34,135 bases of DNA from Methylococcaceae bacterium. Lineage in GTDB: Bacteria; Pseudomonadota; Gammaproteobacteria; Methylococcales; Methylococcaceae. Below the pieces are notes generated by a model, which searched no databases, was not told where the DNA came from, and saw nothing but the letters and a program-made list of their open reading frames with translations. Shown one piece after another: positions 6,987-16,104 of the stretch. Location of the stretch: positions 1 through 34,135 of the forward strand of contig CADDYU010000032.1 in assembly GCA_902810705.1 (NCBI GenBank), written 5' to 3'. Made by a program: the position numbers and the translations under genes. Every line of letters starts with the position of its first letter. Positions within the stretch are counted from its first letter, which is position 1.

Positions 6987-9221
6987 ATGTCCATCGAGAA
7001 TGATATTCCAAGGCTCCCCGCCCCCAATATGGCTGCGCTCGAGGAGCGCGGCATTAGTCTAAGGGACTACGCCGACCTGCTGCTCGAAGGCAAGAGGACC
7101 ATTCTGACGAGCTTGCTGTTCTTCCTCACAGCGGCGGCTCTCTATCTGCTCTTGGTGCCGCCGACCTATAAGGCCGACGCGTTGCTGCGAATCGACAAGA
7201 ACAAGGCCTTGCTCACGGCGCCTTTACGCGGCGAGGACAACAAGGCCGCGGGCGAGGCCGAAAACCCGCGGGCGCAGCGGGAAGTTGAGATTCTGCGTTC
7301 CCGTTCGGTCATTGGAAAGGTTGTCAGCGATCTGGGTCTCGCCGTTGAAGTCTCCCCGGTCTATTTTCCCGTTATCGGCGAATCCCTAGCCCGCTGGCAC
7401 GATGTTCGTGAGGGACCAGCCACCCCTTGGTGGGGCTTGGAGCGTTGGGCCTGGGGAGGTGAAAGGCTCAAGCTCGCCCATTTCAGCGTGCCGGAACGTT
7501 ATTTGGGCGAAAAGTTCGGCTTGATAGCGCTCGGAAATGGCCGGTTTCGATTGCTTGACCCCGAACGTAAGGTGCTGGCGGAAGGGCAGGTCGGACAGCC
7601 GCTCGAAGTGGACTTAGGCGAGAGCGAGCCTTTGGCGATCGAGATTTCGGAGCTAGACGCCCATGCCGGCACCCGCTTCCGGCTGGTTCGGCAGTCCCAG
7701 CTCATGGCCATCGATTCCCTGAAGAAAGCCTTCAACGTCAAGGAGGCTTCCAAGGACACGGATATCCTCAAGGTCGAGCTCAAGGGCCGCGATCCGGAGC
7801 AGCTCGCGAAATCGGTGAACGACATTGCCAAGACGTATGTGAAAGCCACGGTGACCTGGGAATCCGCCGAGGCAGGGCAGAAGTTGGCCTTCCTCGAGAG
7901 CCAGTTGCCCATCGTCAAGGAGCGCCTGGAGCGGGCGGAACAGGCTCTCAGCGCTTTCAGGCAAGAGCATGGCGCGATCGATATCTCTACCGAGGCGGAA
8001 GTGTTGCTGAAACAGGCGTCCGAAATGGAAACCCTCGGCATACAGCTCAAGCAGAAGTACGAGGAGCAAACCCAGCGCCTCGAGGATGCGCACCCTGACA
8101 TGATCGCTCTCAAGGGTCAGATCAAGCGCATTGATCATAAGCTGGCGGATCTCGACAAGCGAATCCGGGACCTCCCGCGCACCCAGCAGAACATGGTCGC
8201 CTTGGCGCGCGACGTACAGGTCAATACCGAACTTTATACCTCACTGCTCAACAGCGCCCAGGAGCAGCGGGTGGCGGCCGCGGGCTCCATCGGCAATTCC
8301 CGTATCGTCGACCTTGCGGTGGCGCCCGAAAAGCCCGACTGGCCGCAGCCGCCCTTGATTCTGACCATCGCGTTCTTGTTGGGACTAACCTCGGGCTCGG
8401 CCATCGTGTTTCTCCGTAACTCCTTGCGCCGTCACGACAATTATCCGGCCTTACTGGAATACCGGCTTGGTATTCCCATGTATGCCGCCATTCCCCACAG
8501 CAAGAAGCAGAAGCGCCTCGCCCGTTTAATCGGTCGAGGCCGAAGGAAGCAGCCGGCCGTGCTGGCCAGCCAACACCCGCAGGACATTTCAGTGGAGTCG
8601 CTGCGGGCCCTCAGGACGACGCTCGAGGCGACTCTGGCCAAATCCGAAAGCAAGGTGCTCATGGTCAACAGCCCCGCGCCAGGCATGGGCAAATCCTTCG
8701 TCAGCGCCAATCTGGCGTACTTGCTGGCGAGCATCAAAAAGCGAGTGCTCATCATTGACGCCGACATGCGCAACGGCCAGCTGGACGAGGCGTTCACGAC
8801 TCGGCGCCAACCGGGGCTTTCCGATCTTTTGGCCGGCACCGCGACCCTCGGAGAAGTTGTCATCAGCTTGCCGGGGGTGGGGATCGATTTCATTCCGCGC
8901 GGCAGCGATGTCCCCAACCCGGCGGAGCTTCTGGAGCTGGGACAACTGGAGGACACCCTCGCGGAGCTCAAAGCCTTCTACAACCACATCGTCTTCGATT
9001 CCCCGCCGATTCTGGGGGCGACGGACGCCGCCATCATCGGAAAGCTAGTGGACGCCACGTTCCTAGTCGTCAAGGAGGGACGCTATACGGCGCAGGAACT
9101 GGAGGTCAGTTTCCGCCGCTTCAATTTGGCTGGAATAAAACCTCAAGGGTTCATCATAAACGACATGAAGGAAGGGGCGTCCGCCTATCCATACTACGGT
9201 TACGCCTATCAACGGAAATGA
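6987..9221 (+). CDS. wzc: Polysaccharide co-polymerase and tyrosine autokinase, Wzc type
   Basis: A 744-residue inner-membrane chain-length regulator and BY-kinase. Wzz-like N-terminal part with TM1 (about 39-57), then a large periplasmic domain with coiled-coil stretches (about 285-400). A proline-rich segment (PDWPQPP) leads into TM2 (about 456-476). The cytoplasmic kinase has Walker A NSPAPGMGKS with K569, Walker A' (VLIIDADMRN) and Walker B (HIVFDSPP). The tail ends YPYYGYAYQRK, giving the expected C-terminal tyrosine cluster (734, 736, 737, 739, 741). It works with Wza across the envelope, and phosphorylation of the tail controls oligomerisation. No low-molecular-weight Wzb phosphatase gene is present in the window. 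The Shine-Dalgarno sequence is weak. Confidence 0.95.
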   Translation: MSIENDIPRLPAPNMAALEERGISLRDYADLLLEGKRTILTSLLFFLTAAALYLLLVPPTYKADALLRIDKNKALLTAPLRGEDNKAAGEAENPRAQREVEILRSRSVIGKVVSDLGLAVEVSPVYFPVIGESLARWHDVREGPATPWWGLERWAWGGERLKLAHFSVPERYLGEKFGLIALGNGRFRLLDPERKVLAEGQVGQPLEVDLGESEPLAIEISELDAHAGTRFRLVRQSQLMAIDSLKKAFNVKEASKDTDILKVELKGRDPEQLAKSVNDIAKTYVKATVTWESAEAGQKLAFLESQLPIVKERLERAEQALSAFRQEHGAIDISTEAEVLLKQASEMETLGIQLKQKYEEQTQRLEDAHPDMIALKGQIKRIDHKLADLDKRIRDLPRTQQNMVALARDVQVNTELYTSLLNSAQEQRVAAAGSIGNSRIVDLAVAPEKPDWPQPPLILTIAFLLGLTSGSAIVFLRNSLRRHDNYPALLEYRLGIPMYAAIPHSKKQKRLARLIGRGRRKQPAVLASQHPQDISVESLRALRTTLEATLAKSESKVLMVNSPAPGMGKSFVSANLAYLLASIKKRVLIIDADMRNGQLDEAFTTRRQPGLSDLLAGTATLGEVVISLPGVGIDFIPRGSDVPNPAELLELGQLEDTLAELKAFYNHIVFDSPPILGATDAAIIGKLVDATFLVVKEGRYTAQELEVSFRRFNLAGIKPQGFIINDMKEGASAYPYYGYAYQRK

Positions 9222-9237
9222 GTCGGAAACCCGGTCC

Positions 9238-10512
9238 ATGACTATCCGCATCGAAAGAGATTTCCCAATTCTTCTCGCCATCCTGGTTAGTCTGTCCGCG
9301 GTGGTGTCGCTGCCGCAGATGACGTCCGCCGCGAGCGGGATCAGAGAGGCGTATGGGGAACAGGATCTGAGCTTGCGGGTGCTGCGCGAGGCTATGCTCG
9401 GAATCATCGCCCTGTATGCGGCGTTCGAGCCGAGATTCTGGAAAACCGTGACTTCCAGCCAGGTCTCGGGAGTTTTGGCGCTCGTCGCGACTTACGCGCT
9501 CTTCGAGGTCGGCTATGCCTTGTCGCTTGGTCTGCCACCGGTCGTGCCACTCGCGGGCCTTCGCGTTTTCGAGTATTTGCCGGTCGCCTTGATCGGCCTG
9601 ACGATCGCGCAATCGGGAGCGGGCGAACAGGTCTTGGCGCGTTTCAACGGATATCTCCGCTACTACGTTCTCGTGGAGGGAGTTCTTGCGCTTGATCAGG
9701 CCCTGTTCGCGCCGCCACTGTATGGCGTCTCCATGCTCGGTGGCGGGCGGCCTTTCGGCACTTTCGTCAGCCCGAACCTGTTCGGCGCCGCCATGGCGAC
9801 ATGCACCCTGTGCTTTGCCCTCGACAATCGGCCGCTTCTGCGTCGATGGGCGTATTTCAGCGCGTTCCTGGCCATGCTGAGCGGATCGAGGACCGCCTTG
9901 CTGGGGTCGTTGCTCGTTATCTTCTTCGGCGTCCTGTCCGCCATGCGGGCTCGCGACCGGTGGGCCTTGATCTTGCCCGCTCCGGTCTTGGCGATCGGCG
10001 CGCTGGTGCTGGCGTCCAGTCCGCAATTGAGCGGCCGTGAGGATGCGGACCCGACCGAGGACGGCCGCATTGATCTTTGGGAAAGAGTCCTTAGCGAATC
10101 CATCAACGGTCCCATGGACCTGTTGTTCGGCTGGGGATTGGGGCTCGGGTCCAACACCATCAACGTCATCTACGGTTTCAAATATTTTCCGGGCCAGTTC
10201 AATTCGGACAGTCTTTATCTATTTCTCCTGAACGGGTACGGGATGATCGGCCTGATCGCCTATCTGACGCTTCTTCTAATCACCATTCATATATCCGGTC
10301 ATCGAGACAAGAAGTTGATTATCACCTTCATATTCGTCGCGGGACTGCCCTTCAACATGTGGGAGTATTTTCCACAGAACGCGATGCTGATGTTTCTGTG
10401 GGGAATGGTGCTGGGGACAGCCCGCTCGTCTCGGTTCCGGACGCCCGCACTGACCCCCGAAATGGCGGACTCACCGGCCGCGTTCAACCCCCTAAAGCAG
10501 GACGCCCGATAA
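9238..10512 (+). CDS. O-antigen ligase/Wzy-type polysaccharide polymerase
   Basis: A 424-residue polytopic inner-membrane protein with roughly ten hydrophobic segments. A hydrophilic loop (about 265-300) precedes GWGLGLGSNTIN, the region that in the Wzy_C/O-antigen ligase family contains the signature. Together with an adjacent Wzx and Wzc, this makes it the likely polymerase that joins repeat units on the periplasmic face. The WaaL ligase and Wzy polymerase families cannot be separated by eye, but context favours polymerase. The ATG lies 16 bases after the wzc stop, so translation is probably coupled. The extreme C-terminus is hydrophilic. Confidence 0.82.
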   Translation: MTIRIERDFPILLAILVSLSAVVSLPQMTSAASGIREAYGEQDLSLRVLREAMLGIIALYAAFEPRFWKTVTSSQVSGVLALVATYALFEVGYALSLGLPPVVPLAGLRVFEYLPVALIGLTIAQSGAGEQVLARFNGYLRYYVLVEGVLALDQALFAPPLYGVSMLGGGRPFGTFVSPNLFGAAMATCTLCFALDNRPLLRRWAYFSAFLAMLSGSRTALLGSLLVIFFGVLSAMRARDRWALILPAPVLAIGALVLASSPQLSGREDADPTEDGRIDLWERVLSESINGPMDLLFGWGLGLGSNTINVIYGFKYFPGQFNSDSLYLFLLNGYGMIGLIAYLTLLLITIHISGHRDKKLIITFIFVAGLPFNMWEYFPQNAMLMFLWGMVLGTARSSRFRTPALTPEMADSPAAFNPLKQDAR

Positions 10513-10513
10513 C

Positions 10514-11830
10514 ATGCTGAGCGGCGAGGGTGGAAAACGCATGTTCGGAGATGCCTCCTGGGCGCTGATCGGGCAAGTGGGCTCGGGGCTTCTGCTGCTT
10601 GCCGGCACCCGAGCTATCACGGAGTTGGTATCGCCCGGCATTTACGGGGAAATCGCCCTGCTGATCGGGATTGTCGCACTAGGGATCAATATATTCGCCT
10701 ATCCGTTTATTAGTGCCGGGATGCGGCTGCTGCCGGAATGCCTTCAGAGGAACGAAGTCCCGTATTTATATTGCGCCGTTAACCGATTGACCAGGCGGGC
10801 AATCACCATCGCGCTGATTCTCTTGGCCTCGGGGGGTGCCGCTTATTGCTGGAGCGGCGGGGCCGATCCGTGGCTGTTTGCGGTGGCTGGCCTGTTATTA
10901 ATCGTGACCGCGCGCCGTGAATTGGGCGTCCAGCTATTGATCGGTGAGCGGCGGCAGCGCGAGGCCAGCCTTTGGCAAACAAGCGACGCCATTCTCCGGC
11001 CGGTTTTGGCCATCGCCGCGGTAGCCCTGGGAGGCGCCAAGGCGGTGTTGGTGCTGCTCGGCTATACGCTGGCGAGCGGGATAGCTAATGCGTTTTGGTC
11101 TTTGTACCAAAGGCTTAAGGCCAACCAAAGGCTCAGGCTCAAGCCGGCCGTCATCCGCAGTCTGAAGCGGGAAATCTGGACCTATACGCTGCCCTTGATT
11201 CCCATGCAGATTCTCGTCTGGTTCAACGGTCTCGGCGATCGATATGTCATCGGCTATTTCATGAGTGCGGCGGAAGTGGGTTTATATGCCGCCGCCTATA
11301 CCCTCACCAACGAAGCCTTCAACCGCAGCGCGATGGTGCTCTTGCGTACTTTCCAGCCGATCTATTTTCAGCATCACTCGGCTAAGCAGGAGGAACAGGC
11401 TCATAAGGTCTTTTGGCTCTGGCTGAGTTGTGTGACCGCCATGGGCATTACAGGGGTTCTGGCGCTGGCTCTGCTAAAGGATTGGGTGGCAGCGTTGCTT
11501 CTCGCCAAGACTTATCACACGGCCGCCGTATTAATGCCCATGATCGGCGCCGGCTGCGCCATACAAGCACTATCAACCGTTATCGCCCAACCCTTACTGG
11601 CCGTCAAACGTACCGGAGCCCTATTGATGGGGCGCACCCTTGGCGCGGTAACGGCCGTCATCAGCTTACCGCTCATGGTTAAGGAATATGGCCTCATCGG
11701 CGCTGCCATGGCGTCGCCTATTTATTTTGGCGCTGAGGCGCTCAGTATGGCCATGTTATCGAAGCCTTGGCGAATGGCTAGAGCGCCGCGACGGAATGAT
11801 TCGTGTATGGCGCCGGAGTCACCCATTTAA
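10514..11830 (+). CDS. Wzx-type lipid-linked oligosaccharide flippase
   Basis: A 438-residue protein with about twelve hydrophobic segments and the MOP-superfamily polysaccharide-synthase layout. The N-terminal run WALIGQVGSGLLLLAGTRAITELVSP-GIYGEIAL is typical of these flippases. A second half beginning near YTLPLIPMQILVWFNGLGDRYVIG resembles the other repeat. It would move undecaprenyl-linked repeat units across the inner membrane for the polymerase next door. The ATG at 10514 begins one base after the previous stop codon. The ATG at 10541 (MFGDASW) is an equally plausible start, with GAGGGTGG just upstream, and would give 429 residues. Confidence 0.88.
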   Translation: MLSGEGGKRMFGDASWALIGQVGSGLLLLAGTRAITELVSPGIYGEIALLIGIVALGINIFAYPFISAGMRLLPECLQRNEVPYLYCAVNRLTRRAITIALILLASGGAAYCWSGGADPWLFAVAGLLLIVTARRELGVQLLIGERRQREASLWQTSDAILRPVLAIAAVALGGAKAVLVLLGYTLASGIANAFWSLYQRLKANQRLRLKPAVIRSLKREIWTYTLPLIPMQILVWFNGLGDRYVIGYFMSAAEVGLYAAAYTLTNEAFNRSAMVLLRTFQPIYFQHHSAKQEEQAHKVFWLWLSCVTAMGITGVLALALLKDWVAALLLAKTYHTAAVLMPMIGAGCAIQALSTVIAQPLLAVKRTGALLMGRTLGAVTAVISLPLMVKEYGLIGAAMASPIYFGAEALSMAMLSKPWRMARAPRRNDSCMAPESPI

Positions 11831-11995
11831 GGCGCGCAAGGTTGCAGGGCCAGGGATTAAGAATAAACCGTCCAAGCGGTCAGGGAGGCTGTCTCGCGGA
11901 AGATAATACCCGATGTATTTACGGATCTATAAAAGGGATATGGGCGGTTTGGCAATTCATGAGAAGAAACTGAAAAAACGAGGAGTTGTATAGAA

Positions 11996-12988
11996 ATGGG
12001 CGGCGCATTGGAACGTTCGTCGGATGGAGAAAGAAATGGGAAAGACCGCGTGGTCTCCTCAACCGCCGGATGTTATGGCGAGATGCTAGATGCCTGCGTT
12101 GCCTGTGGCAGCCACGAAATTCATCTATGGCGCACTAAACGGTCCCCGTACGCCGATGATCTTAGCTCCCACGAGTTTGGCATTTATCTCTGCGCCAGCT
12201 GCGGTACGGGCTTCTTGAATCCACCGCCAAGCTTATCTTGGTTGAAATCCATTTATCAGTACTCGGGCCATGGATTGACCGAACCCATCACCCTAAGCGA
12301 AATACTGGCGCGGGAAGCACGTTTTCCTAACAGCACGGTCGATGCAGAGCGCATGGCTTATAACGCCGATCATCTCAATCATGCCGGAGAGAAAACGGCG
12401 CTCGATATTGGCTCCGGTTTTGGTTTTTATACACGGGCCTTGAGAGAGCGGGGCTACCAAACAATTAGCGTGAATCCCGGGCAATATGAAAATGCTGTTT
12501 TCAAGGAGATGAATGGAGATGAACCCCTTCCCATCTTGCTAGAGGATTTTCATGACGGAGGGCCATTCGGAGTAGTAATGATGTCGCAGGTGCTGGAACA
12601 TCTTCTAGAGCCTGATCGCGCGGTTCAAAAAGTGGCCTCTCTATTAGTCCCGGGAGGCGCATTGGCATGTGCCGTGCCCAATTTCAATTCTTTGACCGTC
12701 AAGCTGATTGGTACTCGAGATAACGCCTGTTTATGGGTTCCGGAGCATGTCAACTATTTTACGGTTAGTGGATTAAAGAGGCTATTGGAAAATAATGGAT
12801 TTAAGGTGGTTAAAGCCGAACAGATATCGCGAATACCATTATATGGCTTACTTAGGCGTCTTAAAGCCAAAGGGAAGCTGGCTTCCCTGATTGAAATCTT
12901 GATATCGCACTTACAAGCCCCCTTCGGATGGGTCCTGAATTTACTGGGCATAGGGATTTACATAAATATCTATGCTATCAAATCCTAG
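11996..12988 (+). CDS. Class I SAM-dependent methyltransferase with N-terminal zinc ribbon
   Basis: A 330-residue protein. Four cysteines in two CxxC pairs (C34/C37 and C66/C69) make a zinc-ribbon-like knuckle, a common lead-in to Methyltransf_23-type enzymes in sugar clusters. The SAM-binding glycine motif is LDIGSGFGFY (136-145), and a later QVLEHLLEPDRAV stretch matches the family's motif following the acidic strand. It probably methylates the EPS repeat unit or a sugar precursor. GGAG ten bases upstream supports the start. A 165-base gap follows the flippase gene, so an internal promoter is possible. DNA in the 3' half is visibly more AT-rich than in the preceding genes, which hints at transfer. 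Confidence 0.85.
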   Translation: MGGALERSSDGERNGKDRVVSSTAGCYGEMLDACVACGSHEIHLWRTKRSPYADDLSSHEFGIYLCASCGTGFLNPPPSLSWLKSIYQYSGHGLTEPITLSEILAREARFPNSTVDAERMAYNADHLNHAGEKTALDIGSGFGFYTRALRERGYQTISVNPGQYENAVFKEMNGDEPLPILLEDFHDGGPFGVVMMSQVLEHLLEPDRAVQKVASLLVPGGALACAVPNFNSLTVKLIGTRDNACLWVPEHVNYFTVSGLKRLLENNGFKVVKAEQISRIPLYGLLRRLKAKGKLASLIEILISHLQAPFGWVLNLLGIGIYINIYAIKS

Positions 12989-13034
12989 CGCGCTTTCTAA
13001 TTGTGACTGCGCGTTCCGATAAAGGTAGGTATCA

Positions 13035-13874
13035 ATGAGTGATCAAGCACTGACCATAGTTATCTTGACGAAAAACGAGCAAGACAATCTGCCCCGTTGC
13101 TTGTCCGGAATTCCCAAATACTTTCCCATTGTGATTGTGGATTCGGGCAGCACCGACCTGACGATTCCGATAGCGAAGAACCATGGTTGTGAGATTTTCA
13201 GCAATCCGTGGCCCGGCTTTGCCGAGCAGCGTAACTTTGCGCTTGAGCGATGCGGAATATCGACCCCATGGGTATTGTTCATAGACGCGGACGAGATTTA
13301 TCCAGCGGAATTCTATGAATGGTTTGAATCCGACATCAGGGCTTCCGATTCCGTCGACGTGGTCATGGTTCCGTCGATTCTTTATTTGCGTGGAAAACGC
13401 CTCAACCATGCCCCTGGATATCCGATATACCATCCGAGATTAGTCCGTCGAGATACCGTGAAATTCGTGACGAATCATACCGGTCATGGCGAAGCGGTGC
13501 TCGACAGCTGCCGGATCATGTACGGCACCATTCCTTATGACCATTATTTTTACCATGGTGAAATCATCGATTGGATGCACAAACACGTGGGCAAGGCGGC
13601 GCAGGAAGTGCGGCTGCGGCCCACCACCGGCGCGGTGATGACGACGCGTGGCCGATTGAGCGTATGGCTTGGACGATCTGCGCTCAGGATTTTCGCGAGA
13701 TTTCTTTATCACTTTATCGTTCGGGGAGGATTTCTGGATGGTGCGGCCGGCCTGGAGTTCGCTTTGATGTTTACGTGGTACGAGGCCACCATTTATGTGC
13801 AATCGCGCGCCAATACAGAGACTAGCGCCGCTCCCTCCGAAGTTTCACGAATAGTGGAAGAGGCCAGCCATTAA
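13035..13874 (+). CDS. Family 2 glycosyltransferase, WaaE/KdtX-like
   Basis: A 279-residue GT-A glycosyltransferase. Signatures in order: TIVILTKNEQDNLPRCL at the N-terminus, VDSGSTD (35-41) for nucleotide binding, AEQRNFAL, and DAD (84-86) as the metal-binding DxD. The C-terminal part (RLNHAPGYPIYHPRLVRRD, then a His-rich GHGEAV/DHYFYHG region) matches the LPS core beta-1,4-glucosyltransferase (WaaE/KdtX) subgroup. No transmembrane anchor is obvious except a hydrophobic stretch near residues 220-255. It would add one sugar to the lipid-linked repeat unit at the cytoplasmic membrane face. AAGGTAGG upstream supports the ATG. Confidence 0.88.
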   Translation: MSDQALTIVILTKNEQDNLPRCLSGIPKYFPIVIVDSGSTDLTIPIAKNHGCEIFSNPWPGFAEQRNFALERCGISTPWVLFIDADEIYPAEFYEWFESDIRASDSVDVVMVPSILYLRGKRLNHAPGYPIYHPRLVRRDTVKFVTNHTGHGEAVLDSCRIMYGTIPYDHYFYHGEIIDWMHKHVGKAAQEVRLRPTTGAVMTTRGRLSVWLGRSALRIFARFLYHFIVRGGFLDGAAGLEFALMFTWYEATIYVQSRANTETSAAPSEVSRIVEEASH

Positions 13875-13923
13875 TTGCACGGTTAACGCATTGTTCTTCA
13901 AATTTTAGGGGAAGAAACTTGTC

Positions 13924-14832
13924 ATGAAGTGCTCGCTCATTCTGGCGACCTTGGGGAGAGGCAAGGAAGTAGTTGAATTGTTGAATTCCTTAGGTGGCCA
14001 GACTTATAAGGATTTCGAGCTGATCATAATAGACCAGAACCAGGACGGTAAGCTCGATTCCATCGTGGAGCTGTTCAAGGACAGCATGCAAATTAACCAC
14101 GTCAAAGTGGACTTCACGGGCAATGCTCGAGCCAGGGATCACGGAATAGGATTTGCGCGAGGAGAAATTCTTGCATTTCCAGATGACGATTGTGTTTATG
14201 AAACGGATGTGCTTGAGAAAGTGGTTGCGGAATTCCAGGAACAGACTGACTTGGCGATTCTGGTGGTGGGGTCATATGACTTTAGCAAGAATAAATTCAG
14301 CGTCGGCGTGAACCATCCGAAGCCCAGGTACTTATCCCGCTTCTATATGATGGGGGTTGAGTTCACCCATTTCTTCCACACCGGTAGGCTGGTAGCCAGA
14401 GAATTTTACCTCGATCAAGATTTTGGAATTGGTTCTAAATATTCGGGGGGTGAAGGATTTGAGCTCTTGTACCGCCTGCTGCGGGCCAAGTGCAAGGCTT
14501 TTTATACTCCTTATATAAAAATCTATCACGCCAATAAGGGCCATTATGAAATAGGAGGTCAGAGAATGCTCTCGTACTCCGCCGGTGTAGGTGCTTATAT
14601 CAGGAAATTCACCAACCAAAAAGATCCGGTTATGCTGTATTACATTGTGAGAAAGATGGTTATTGCACCCACAATCAAGATGCTAATCGCCCTGTTGCTA
14701 CTTAATCCGAAAAAGCTAGCGTATTCCTATAACAACTTGCGGGGCGTATGGCACGGATTCTGGGCCTATAGCGGGCGAAATCAGGATAAACATAATTCAA
14801 CCGCGGACCCCGCATACTCGATCGATAATTAA
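13924..14832 (+). CDS. Family 2 glycosyltransferase
   Basis: A 302-residue GT-A enzyme with MKCSLILATLGRGKEV at the N-terminus, IIIDQNQD at about 34-41, and GNARARDHGIGFARGEI. The acidic DDD (87-89, in FPDDDC) is the likely metal site. It probably adds one sugar of the EPS repeat. The C-terminal third carries a hydrophobic segment (about 242-262) that may dock it to the membrane. It lies 49 bases after the previous glycosyltransferase and 21 before the next. The coding DNA is noticeably AT-richer than the wza-wzy genes. Donor and acceptor cannot be predicted. Confidence 0.85.
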   Translation: MKCSLILATLGRGKEVVELLNSLGGQTYKDFELIIIDQNQDGKLDSIVELFKDSMQINHVKVDFTGNARARDHGIGFARGEILAFPDDDCVYETDVLEKVVAEFQEQTDLAILVVGSYDFSKNKFSVGVNHPKPRYLSRFYMMGVEFTHFFHTGRLVAREFYLDQDFGIGSKYSGGEGFELLYRLLRAKCKAFYTPYIKIYHANKGHYEIGGQRMLSYSAGVGAYIRKFTNQKDPVMLYYIVRKMVIAPTIKMLIALLLLNPKKLAYSYNNLRGVWHGFWAYSGRNQDKHNSTADPAYSIDN

Positions 14833-14853
14833 GGCAGCAAGAGGTTTAATGGA

Positions 14854-16104
14854 ATGAAATATCCTCGAAGGAATTCCACTCTAGCTGAAGCCAGCTGGAG
14901 CGATGGCCCTGAAGTGGGCGTGGTGGCGACACACGTGTTGCCCGCGTTAGGGTATGGCGGGGTGCCGGTGGCCACCGCCGCTCTGACCAAAGCCTGGGCC
15001 GAATGCGGTCACAAGATTTTGCTTGTAGCTTCCGACGAATCGACGGCCGGACGATTGAAAGCGAGCGACGTGCGTTTGGGAGATCAGGTGCGCGTCGATC
15101 TGTTCCATTGTTATTTGTTCAGACGCTGGGGGTTCGGCCTTGGAGCAATCCCGAAGCTCTTGAGGCTCTGTTGGTCCACACCTGTCGTGTATATCCATGG
15201 CATTGCCACTTGGCCCAGCACGCTGGCCGCGGTTTTTTGTGCCTTGCTTCGACGCCGGTTCATGGTAGCGGTGCGCGGCGGGCTGATGCCGGAACATGTC
15301 GCCTTGATCCGCCGCGAAAAGCCGCACAAGTGGCTGTTTTATAAGTTATTGACGTTCCCTACCCTACGCCGGGCTGTCGCCGTGCATTGCACCAGCCAAA
15401 TCGAGGCGCAGGGGGTTAGGGACGTGCTCGGCGACGATGTGCCGATCTTGCTGGTTCCAAATGGAATCGACAGCCGGGCGATAACGGTGGCGGCTTGTCC
15501 CAACCGGTCCGGAATTCAAATCTGCTTTCTCGGCCACATTCAGCGGGAGAAGGGAATCAATGCCTTCATCCGAGCCTGGCTCAAGAGCCGGGGTCCGGAC
15601 GACCGCCTGGTGCTGGCCGGACGCAGCGTGGACGGGGCCTACTTTCAGGAATTCAAGGCGCTCATCGAGCAAGCGGATGGCGCCATCAGCCATCGCGGTT
15701 ATCTCGGCCGAGACGAGGTGGTGGCGCTGCTCGCGGAAAGCCATTTCTTGGTGTTGCCTTCCGGGCTCGAAGAGAGCGGCGGCATGCGCGAGAACTTTGG
15801 CAATGTCGTCGCGGAGGCAATGGCGGCAGGCCGCCCGGTCATGGTGACGCGTGGGCTGGCTTGGGATCACTTGGAAGCTTTGGGGGCGGGTTTCGTTTTC
15901 GATCGAACCGAAGCCTCGGTGGTTGAGGTGCTGAATCGGGCCCGGTTCTTAATCCGATCGGAGTGGGAGCACATGTCGCGGAGTGCCCGGAGCTATGTGG
16001 AGCTTCAGCTTGATCCGCTGCGGCTTGGCAAGCAGATCTGGCGAGCGCTGACGGGGCAAGGAACAGATGCGCTACCCGAGCGCAAGGAGAGATGGTCTGT
16101 ATGA
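14854..16104 (+). CDS. Family 4 (GT-B) glycosyltransferase
   Basis: A 416-residue retaining glycosyltransferase of the GT4 type. The N-terminal half has THVLPALGYGGVPVA, the glycine-rich acceptor-side loop. The C-terminal donor domain has ICFLGHIQREKGINAFI, then LVLPSGLEESGGMRENFGN. The EX7E pair is E313 and E321, followed by AMAAGRPVM. It should build the EPS repeat unit on the cytoplasmic membrane face. The stop codon overlaps the next start as ATGA (16101-16104), so the two are translationally coupled. GC content is higher than in the gene before it. The sugar specificity is unknown. Confidence 0.9.
   Translation: MKYPRRNSTLAEASWSDGPEVGVVATHVLPALGYGGVPVATAALTKAWAECGHKILLVASDESTAGRLKASDVRLGDQVRVDLFHCYLFRRWGFGLGAIPKLLRLCWSTPVVYIHGIATWPSTLAAVFCALLRRRFMVAVRGGLMPEHVALIRREKPHKWLFYKLLTFPTLRRAVAVHCTSQIEAQGVRDVLGDDVPILLVPNGIDSRAITVAACPNRSGIQICFLGHIQREKGINAFIRAWLKSRGPDDRLVLAGRSVDGAYFQEFKALIEQADGAISHRGYLGRDEVVALLAESHFLVLPSGLEESGGMRENFGNVVAEAMAAGRPVMVTRGLAWDHLEALGAGFVFDRTEASVVEVLNRARFLIRSEWEHMSRSARSYVELQLDPLRLGKQIWRALTGQGTDALPERKERWSV

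Noticed and set aside
5846..7054. 402-codon minus-strand frame opposite wza
   Set aside because: It lies antisense to a well-supported gene, and its sequence is typical of a shadow frame in GC-rich DNA.
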